From Dallia pectoralis (Eukaryota > Chordata > Actinopteri > Esociformes > Umbridae): a stretch of DNA of 64,000 nt. Shown in pieces: positions 57,245 to 64,000 of this stretch; within the stretch, counting starts at the first letter, position 1; each line of letters opens with the position of its first letter. The translations under genes were made by a program, and so were the position numbers. The stretch is taken from assembly GCA_029465975.1 (NCBI GenBank), contig CM055761.1, positions 9,350,529-9,414,528 on the forward strand, in the 5' to 3' direction. The notes under the pieces were generated by a model. It was not told where the DNA came from. It did no database searches and worked only from the letters and a program-made list of their open reading frames with translations.

Positions 57245-57752
57245 GAGCCGCGTTATGCTATTAGCCATGTTATGCTATTAGCCGCACTATGCTATTAGCC
57301 GCGTTATGCTATTAGACGCGTTATGCTATTAGCCGCGTTATGCTATTAGCCGCACTATGCTATTAGCCGCGTTATGCTATTAGCCGTGTTATGCTATTAG
57401 CCGCGTTATGCTATTAGCCGTGTTATGCTATTAGCCGCGTTATGCTATTAGCCGCGTTATGCTATTAGCCGCGTGATGCTATTAGCCGCGTTATGCTATT
57501 AGCCGTGTTATGCTATTAGACGCGTTATGCTATTAGCCGCGTTATGCTATTAGCCGTGTTATGCTATTAGCCGCGTTATGCTATTAGCCGCGTTATGCTA
57601 TTAGACGCGTTATGCTATTAGCCGCGTTATGCTATTAGCCGTGTTATGCTATTAGCCGCGTTATGCTATTAGCCGCGTTATGCTATTAGCCGCGTGATGC
57701 TATTAGCTGCGTTATGCTATTAGCCGCGTTATGCTATTAGCCGCGTTATGCT
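57245..57752. repeat. 17-bp minisatellite, about 30 copies, inside the hAT copy
   Basis: The unit is GCCGCGTTATGCTATTA, with variants GCCGTGTT, GACGCGTT, GCCGCACT and GCCGCGTGATG. The sister element at 13800 has only about four copies at the corresponding place. Confidence 0.96.
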
Positions 57753-57772
57753 ATGCCTAGCTGTCACTACCC

Positions 57773-58020
57773 AGATAGCAAAAATCATCTGGCCCAGACC
57801 ATTCGTAAGTTCTGGGTCAGATCCGCGCAACGGACCTGGGCCGGTGTCTTTTGGCACAACGGGCCAATACCGGCACGGATCCGCTTTAATCATCCGGACC
57901 AGCATTGGGCCGGCTCCGGACCAGATACTGTTAGATCCGGCCCACATCTGGGCCAAGTGTGTACCAGTTTTGGGCCGAATCTGGGCCGGCACTTTTTTCT
58001 ACACTAAATACGGGCACGGA
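57773..58020. repeat. Degenerate CTGGGCC-rich repeat
   Basis: Irregular recurrences of CTGGGCCGG, ATCCGGACCAG and TCTGGGCCAAG on both strands. It resembles a common teleost repeat of this composition. Confidence 0.6.
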
Positions 58021-59236
58021 TTCGTGGTCACCTGATAAACTAGTGTTAGTGCTAATGTGACACCCACGTTTGTGGATGATGTTGTTTTATTTTTTATTTT
58101 AATGCACTACCAGCAACGTTTTAATGCAGAATCACCTACTGTATATTTTTTTTGCCTTTATTGTTGAAGTCGCATAACCGAAGTAGTGGCAAAGCGGAAC
58201 CTTTGTGTCACGTTGGTTGTGGCGGGGGGACCAGTATGAGTGGCGCGCTGCTGTAGTTTTACCTCAGAAACAATCTGGGAACAAACAACTGTGGCTGTAA
58301 CTTATTGTTTCTCCTCTCCACCTGTTCACAAAACAGGTTAGTTAAGTATAAAAAACATGTTTTATGGATTTTGTCTAGCTTTTTAATATTTATTAAATGT
58401 GATCTGTTAAAGTTAGGATTTGATTGGTAATGAATTTCGAAAATGTACAACTATAAAAGTTAAAATGTGTTAGCGAAGTTCTCTTAGCAAGGGCAACAGT
58501 TGTACCGATGGGCTCGCAAACACTGAATGCCATGATAGTTTGGGAGCTAGCATAGAGAGTAAATAAGCCCCATTAGACAGAGTGAATGAAGGTTAAATAT
58601 TCATGTTTTTAAAAAGAGGTCGATCTTTATAACTAAATTGTAAACTGCTATGTTTAATGTATTTTCGGTGGTTTTGACCTATGACAGACAGAAACCATAG
58701 GTCTGAGGTTTTCCCGCCGTGAAGGCTAGTGGCGGTCAAGTAATGACTCCCGCACCCTTTTAACACTGAATGTTGCGGTGGCTCAGTGAATGACAGGGTG
58801 GTTTGTATTGTAAGACAGGAGAGTTGTCTGGTTACTGCGGTGGGTGAGTGCATGTAAAACAGAGGGGAGGTGTTGATCATTGTTTTACTGACCAAAATAC
58901 AGTGTTTGTCATTTATTTATTAACTGAATTATTTATTGATGAACTGAATTCTATATTAGTAATGTATTTAAGAATGTATGTAACTATGAACTGAATTAGA
59001 TAATAGTTATGTATTTTAGAATTTATTTATTAAACAAATTATTTATTGATGAACTGAATTAGATATTAGTTGTGTCATTAAGAATGTATTTATTGATTAA
59101 CTGAATTCTATATTTCTGGGAGAAAAAGTTACATTCAGTTATTTGCTGTGAGATGTGAGGTATTAAGAACAGCATTGTTGGTGTTGATAGTGACATGATT
59201 GTACTGAAATGTTTTATGCAGAAATTAAACAATGTT

Positions 59237-59320
59237 GTTTTACCTCAGAAACAGTCTGGGAACCAACAACTGTGCCTGTAACTTATTTTTTCACCTTTCC
59301 ACCTGTTCACACAACAGGTG
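59237..59320. repeat. Third copy of the inverted-repeat outer motif
   Basis: TTTTACCTCAGAAACAGTCT, GGGAACCAACAACTGTGCCT and CCTGTTCACACAACAGGT match the outer part of both arms (58250-58340 and 63270-63355). It is positioned right beside the LINE 3' end. Confidence 0.8.
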
Positions 59321-59605
59321 AATATAATCTGCCCACCGGTGCCGGAATTTGACAGTGTAGGGAGGGGACTGTTATTGAGCATTTAACAGAGTGACCGCTT
59401 GGGGGAAGAAGCTGTCCTTGTGTCTGCTGGTTTTGGCAAACAGTGCCCTGTATCGCCTACCAGAGGGAAAGAGGTTGAAGTGTTTGTGGCCAGGATGTGA
59501 GGGGTCTGCAGAGATCTTTGCTGCCCTTTTTCCGACCCTGGACCGGTACAGGTCCTGAATGGATGGGAGGTCAGCTCCGAGGATCCTCTCCGCAGCTCTA
59601 ATTGT

Positions 59606-60122
59606 TCATTGCAGTCTGGCCCTGTCCTGCTTGGTGGCTGACCCAAACCAGACAGTGATGGAGGTGCAAATGACAGACTGAACGATGGCTGAGTAAAAGG
59701 TGATCATCAGCTCCTTGGGCAGGTTAAACTTCCTTAGCTGTTGCAGGAAGTATAACCTCTGCTGGGCGTTTTTCCGGACAGAGTCAATGTGGATAGACCA
59801 TTTTAGGTCCTGTGAGATGGTGGATCCCAGGAACCTAAAGGAATCCACGGTGGACACTGTGTTGTTCTGGATTATGGGGGGGGGGACTTCTCCTGAAGTC
59901 CACTGTCATCTCCACAGTCTTTCCGGGGTTTAACTCCAGGTTGTTCTGGCTGCACCATTTGATCAGCTGTTCCACTTCCTGTCTGTAAGCAGACTCATCG
60001 CCATCCTGGATCAAACCAATGACGGTGGTGTCATCTGCAAACTTCAGGAGTTCTACAGTTGAATTCTTTGATGTGCAGTCATTTGTGTAGAGGGAGAAGA
60101 GCAGCGGAAAGAGAGGACACAC
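59606..60122 (-). pseudogene. LINE reverse transcriptase C-terminal pieces
   Basis: One frame holds PLLFSLYTNDCTS and KFADDTTVIGLIQDGDES (FADD catalytic pair), to WCSQNNLELNPGKTVEMTVD. A G-run near 59880 shifts the frame, after which STVDSFRFLGSTISQDLKWS and QRLYFLQQLRKFNLPKELM follow. The downstream region to 59383 has no long frame that fits in this phase. Confidence 0.85.
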
Positions 60123-60124
60123 CC

Positions 60125-60925
60125 CTATGGGGCACCAGTGCTGATGGACCGGGTTTTGGATGAGATGCTCCCTAGTCTGACGTTCTGCTGCCTGTCAATC
60201 AGGAAACTGATGATCCACTGACAGGTGGTGGCAGGTACGGAGAGCTGAGTGAGCTTCTGATGTAGGAGTTCAGGGATGATGGTGTTGAACGCCGAGCTGA
60301 AGTCCACAAACAGGATTCTGGCATACGTCCCTGGGGAGTCGAGGTGGTGCAGGATATATTGCAGTCCCATGTTGACTGCATCATCCGCCGACCTGTTTGC
60401 CCTGTAGGCAAACTGTAGGGAGTCCAGCAGGGGTCCTGTTATGTCCTTCAGATGGCTCAGAACCAGTCTTTCGAAGGATTTCATGACCACTGATGTCAGA
60501 GCGACAGGCCTGTAGTCATTTAATTCCTTGATTGTGGGTTTTTTGGGGACTGGGATGATGGAGGAGCATTTGAAGCAAGAAGGCACTTCACACAGCTCCA
60601 GGGACCGGTTGAAGATCTGAGTGAAGATTGGTGCCAGCTGTTCAGCACAGACTCGCAGACAGGAGGGGGACACAACATCAGGTCCTGGAGCCTTCTTGAT
60701 CTTTTGTTTCTGAAAGAGCCGGCACACATCTTTCTCGCATACTGTTAGCGCAGGTGGGGGGAGGGGGTTGAGTGTAGAGGGAAAACCTTTTGAGCATGAG
60801 GGGTGTGAAAATGGGTGCTTTTCAAACCTGCAGTAAAAGTCGTTCAGGTCATCAGCCAGTCTGAGATTTTCTGCAGGGCGGGGGATGGTCTCTTGTAATC
60901 TGTGATCTGTTGCAGGCCTTTCCAA
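60125..60925 (-). pseudogene. LINE reverse transcriptase N-terminal region (266 codons)
   Basis: It runs from NLRLADDLNDFYCRFEKHPF through KAPGPDVVSPSCLRVCAEQL, SSIIPVPKKPTIKELNDYRP, VALTSVVMKSFERLVLSHLK and the catalytic LFVDFSSAFNTI (first Asp), and ends at SISTGAP. A TAG stop there replaces a codon expected before GCVLSP. The palm is otherwise well preserved. Confidence 0.87.
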
Positions 60926-62220
60926 ACTGATGCAGGGTCATTGGCTGAGAGTCTATTCCTTAGTTTCTCGCCGTAGCTTCTTTTGGCTATCTTGATCTCC
61001 TTTGTCAGCTTGTTCCTGGCCTGCTTATATAGATCCCGGTCCCCCCTACTGTAGGCCTCCTCTTTGGCTTGACGCAGCTTCTTAAGATTTGGGGTGAACC
61101 AAGGTTTGCTGTTGTTGTATGTGCAGAAGGTCTTGGTTTGCACACAGATATCCTCGCAGAAACTGATGTAGGATGTTACAGTGTCAGTGAGGTCATTTAG
61201 GTCTGTAGCTGCAGCTTCAAAAACGCACCAGTTGGTGCAGTCAAAGCAAGCCTGCAGCTCCAGGTTTGATTCCATTGTCCATTTCTTTACAGACTTTGTC
61301 ACAGGTTTAGAAGATTTTAATTTTTGCTTGTAGGTTGGAATGAGATGAACCAGGCAGTGGTCAGAGAGACCAAGAGCTGCCCGGGAAACAGCACGATAGC
61401 CATCTTTTAAAACTGTATAACAGTGGTCCAGTGTGTTTTTATCCCTGGTGGGAATCTTGATATGCTGTCTGTATTTAGGGAGTTCCTGGTTGAGTTTGGC
61501 GCTGTTAAAATCCCCAACAATAATGGCAAGAGAGTCCGGGTGTTTTTTCTCTATGTCTGTTATCCGGTCGGCTAGCTGTTGTAACGCGTCAGCTACACAT
61601 GCTTGTGGTGGAATGTAAACAACGACCATAACAAACGAGGAGAACTGCCGCGGAGAATAGAACGGCTTACAGTTTATAAAGAGAGCCTCTAAGTGAGGGC
61701 TGCAGGTCTTTTCCAAAACTGTAGCATCTGTACACCAACCTTCATTTAAGTATAAGCAGATTCCACCGCCCTTAGTTTTCCCCGAGAGCTCCGTGTTGTG
61801 GTCCGCCCGGATGAGTTGAAAACCAGGCAGCTGAAGTGCGCTGCTCGGGATGCGTTCACAGAGCCAGGATTCCGTGAAACACAGTGTGGCGGATCTGTTA
61901 AAGTCCGAGTTAGTTTGGTTGAGAAGCAGCAGCTCGTCCATCTTGTTTGCCAGGGACCGGACATTTGCCAGGTGAATGGCTGGAAGCGAGGTGCGTAGTC
62001 CCCTCTTCCTTAGTTTCACCAGCGCTCCTGCTCGTTTCCCATGTCTGCGTCTTCGGCAAATACAATGTAGAGCAGCGGCGCCTCCAACTACGATTTTGAT
62101 ATAACTGGTTGGGTTTGTGAAAAACTGAGAAAAAGTTCCTGTAGAGGATAGCCTGATGTTTAAGAGCTCCTCTCTCGTAAAGGACTGCAAAAAACATAAT
62201 AGACGCACAAAAACAAACAA
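60844..62220 (-). pseudogene. LINE endonuclease region (long open frame, 458 codons)
   Basis: The frame includes a basic N-terminal stretch (CRRRRHGKRAG) and IHLANVRSLANKMDELLLLN. CFTESWL carries the endonuclease Glu. GGGICLYLNEGW, VVVYIPPQA, IVGDFNSAKL and LSDHCLVHLIPTYKQKL complete the apurinic endonuclease. The tail ENLR...NDPASVWKGLQQITDYK leads to the RT, but a frameshift around 60850-60925 separates them. Confidence 0.87.
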
Positions 62221-62283
62221 AGTACTAGAGAGCGCAGTACCGAGGCTGCCATCCGCGGCGCCATCTTGTGATGTCCAAAACTA

Positions 62284-62700
62284 CTATCTAATTCAGTTAA
62301 TCAATAAATAATTTAGTTAATAAATAAATACATTCTTAAATACATAACTATTATCTAATTCAGTTCATCAATACATACATTTTTAAATACATAACTATTA
62401 TCTAATTCAGTTAATCAATAAATACATTCTTAAATACATAACTATTATCTAACTCAGTTAATCAATAAATAATTCAGTTAATAAATAAATACATTCTTAA
62501 ATACAAAACTATTATCTAAATCAGTTAATCAATAAATACATTCTTAAATACAAAACTATTATCTAATTCAGTTCATCAATACATACATTCTTAAATACAT
62601 AACTATTATCTAATTCAGTTCATAGTTACATACATTCTTAAATACATAACTATTATCTAATTCAGTTAATCAATAAATAATTCAGTTAATAAATGACAAA
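62284..62700. repeat. AT-rich tandem repeat in the right arm of the inverted repeat
   Basis: Units such as ATTCTTAAATACATAACTAT, TATCTAATTCAGTTAATCAA and TAAATAC recur about 8 times with deletions. A shorter, more diverged version is on the left arm at 58913-59130. Confidence 0.88.
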
Positions 62701-63390
62701 CACTGTATTTTGGTCAGTCAAACAATGATCAACACCTCCCCTCTGTTTTACATGCACTCACCCACTGCAGTAACCAGCCAACTCTCCTGTCTTACAATAC
62801 AAACCACCCTGTCATTCACTGAGCCACCGCAACATTCAGTGTTAAAAGGGTGCGGGAGTCATTACTTGACCGCCACTAGCCTTCACGGCGGGAATTCTTT
62901 TACCTCAGACCTATGGTTTCTGTCTGTCATAGGTCAAAACCACCGAAAATACATTAAACATAGCAGTTTACAATTTAGTTATAAAGATTGATCTCTTTTT
63001 TAATAACATGAATATTTAACTTTCATTCACTCTGTCTAATGGGGCTTATTTACTCTCTAAGCTAGCTCCCAAACTATCGTGGCATTCAGTGTTTGCGAGC
63101 CCATCGGTACAGCTGTAGCCCTTGCTAAGAGAACTTCGCTAACACATTTTAACTTTTATAGTTATACATTGTCGAAATTCATTACAATCAAATCCTAACT
63201 TTAACAGATCACATTGAATAAATATTAAAAAGCTAGACAAAATTCATAGAACACGTTTTTTATACTTTACTAACCTGTTGTGTGAACAGGTGGAAAGGAG
63301 AAACAATAAGTTACAGCCACAGTTGTTGGTTCCCAGATTGTTTCTGAGGTAAAACAACCGCAGCGCCCCACTCATACAGGTCCCCCCGTC

Positions 63391-63590
63391 CAGGGCCGGA
63401 TTAACCATTAGGGCAAATTGGCACTTGCCCAGGGGCACATTACATCTAAGGGGCACTGGGCTCTGTGAAACAGGTCTTGCATTTTGGTGCGGGATTGCGG
63501 GGATTGCTCATAATTTAAACCATTCTCGCAAGGTTAGTTTTTATAGTTCGAGAAATTCCCGCACAAATGTATTTGCTTCATCTCAGACCG
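63391..63590. other. Possible element starting CAGGGCCGGATTAACC
   Basis: CAGGGCCGGATTAACCATTA immediately follows the right arm of the inverted repeat. It resembles the start of a common animal DNA transposon, but no matching second end was found. Confidence 0.35.
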
Positions 63591-63594
63591 AGGT

Positions 63595-63715
63595 AAAGTT
63601 GGTTGGATGTTCGATATTGGATATTCAACGGATAGTCGGAGGCCGAGATCAGGTCCGGTTTTCCCGCAAGCAGCCTCACTACACCGCGGTGATCGACCGA
63701 GAGAAACGATAGTTA
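63595..63715. repeat. Dispersed repeat fragment, inverse partner of 6290-6410
   Basis: GCCGAGATCAGGTCCGGTTT, TCCCGCAAGCAGCCTCACTA and CACCGCGGTGATCGACCGAG are inverse-complementary to the segment near 6.3 kb. Confidence 0.7.
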
Positions 63716-64000
63716 TTCTGGTATAACTCCAGTTATATGAGTGGAGCGAAGCCCCCTAGAGGGGCTTCGCTCCTAGTGGTTTAACCCCGCCGCGCCCCGC
63801 GGCCATACTGACAAATTAAAATGCACTACCGCTCAGCCAATCAGGGCGCACCTGTGCCCTATATAACTGAGCGTCACCCCACACTCAGCCTCCCGATATC
63901 TTCTTCAGCGAGAAAATACTACGGGGGCCGGGCAGGGTAAATAGTCTAGGGGGCTTCGCTCCACTCATATAACTGGAGTTATACCAGAATGACTATCGTT
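63705..64000. mobile_element. Short element with 55-bp terminal inverted repeats (may be cut by the window end)
   Basis: 63705-63759 (AACGATAGTTATTCTGGTAT ... GCCCCCTAG) and 63946-64000 (CTAGGGGGCTTCGCTCCACT ... GACTATCGTT) are inverse complements with one mismatch. Inside is a second small hairpin (AGCCCCCTAGAGGGGCT near 63750). The body contains CCTATATAACTGAGCG. No coding capacity; superfamily not assigned. Confidence 0.85.

Larger units (their letters stand above)
56743..57768 (+). mobile_element. hAT element copy, left part (right end lost)
   Basis: It starts TAGGGATGCACGATGATATT, like the element at 13800, and shares the same body (BED-finger region, then the 17-bp array, then CTGTCACTAC). 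Right of 57768 the sequence changes to an unrelated CTGGCCC-rich repeat, so no right terminus or target duplication is available. Confidence 0.85.
59383..62272 (-). mobile_element. L2/CR1-like LINE, near full length, broken
   Basis: Minus-strand element from a 5' region AAGATGGCGCCGCGGATGGC (62271-62252) through endonuclease, reverse transcriptase and C-terminal region. It is the same family as the 43.3-45.3 kb copy (SLPAIHLANVRSL.NK start, FADDTT, SQDLKW). Frame changes and a stop inactivate it. Its 3' end meets the repeat motif at 59237-59320. Confidence 0.88.
58223..63388. repeat. Long inverted repeat (arms about 0.9-1.1 kb) enclosing a LINE
   Basis: The left arm (58223 to about 59140) and right arm (about 62280 to 63388) are inverse complements with few differences. 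Examples: ACCTCAGAAACAATCTGGGA, TGTGATCTGTTAAAGTTAGG, AGCGAAGTTCTCTTAGCAAG and GAGTAAATAAGCCCCATTAG on the left each have their complement on the right. The inner part of each arm is an AT-rich array around AACTGAATTAGATAATAGTT, longer on the right. Confidence 0.88.

Overview
This window looks like a piece of a teleost fish chromosome. The evidence is GT-AG introns, many Tc1/mariner, hAT, L2/CR1-like LINE and RTE/Rex3-like relics, a Ty3/Gypsy relic, long AC tracts and an exceptional density of minisatellites. Fragments near 41.5 kb (CACTATT/CATTTGGGA-type) and near 53.0 kb (AACCAGGTAGGCCGATTGAG) resemble repeats I associate with salmonid and pike genomes. A protacanthopterygian fish is therefore plausible but not proven.

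The one host gene I can support lies on the minus strand, from a start codon at 41368 to the window's left part (last visible exon 1549-1616). Eleven exons join without a break in reading frame, and every junction has a matching splice phase. Together they encode 498 residues: a Ser/Pro-rich N-terminal region, a WYEFLS segment, a basic KVKRTLSSLKNRM segment, a highly charged K/E-rich linker and a complete C1 zinc-binding domain. This is the architecture upstream of the DH-PH module in Lbc-family RhoGEFs; the best match is AKAP13. The DH-PH exons would lie beyond position 1. The C1 domain is split by an 18.8-kb intron.

Layout. 1-1182: Tc1/mariner copy with DD36E spacing. 1.2-20.4 kb: the giant intron, packed with hAT elements (five with perfect 8-bp target duplications), a Harbinger-like element carrying a nested hAT, Tc1 relics and about a dozen minisatellites. 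20.4-28.8 kb: the dense exon cluster (exons 10 to 4), where nearly every intron is largely one private minisatellite. 28.8-37.1 kb: an intron with a 52-bp array, a rearranged Gypsy relic with a 34-bp array inside it, and a 72-copy, 3.8-kb array. 37.1-41.4 kb: exons 3 to 1. 41.4-64 kb: intergenic or upstream DNA with a 35-bp array abutting an L2/CR1-like LINE, a 39-bp array with higher-order structure, RTE/Rex3 fragments, a tRNA-like founder with derived tandem arrays, a YqaJ-like coding relic, another hAT copy, a long inverted repeat enclosing a LINE, and a terminal-inverted-repeat element at the right edge.

I see no prokaryotic, CRISPR or defence system. The more unusual observations are structural: minisatellites that seem to have grown out of transposon interiors or of a tRNA-like sequence, higher-order array structure, and a minisatellite whose unit copies a real 5' splice site.
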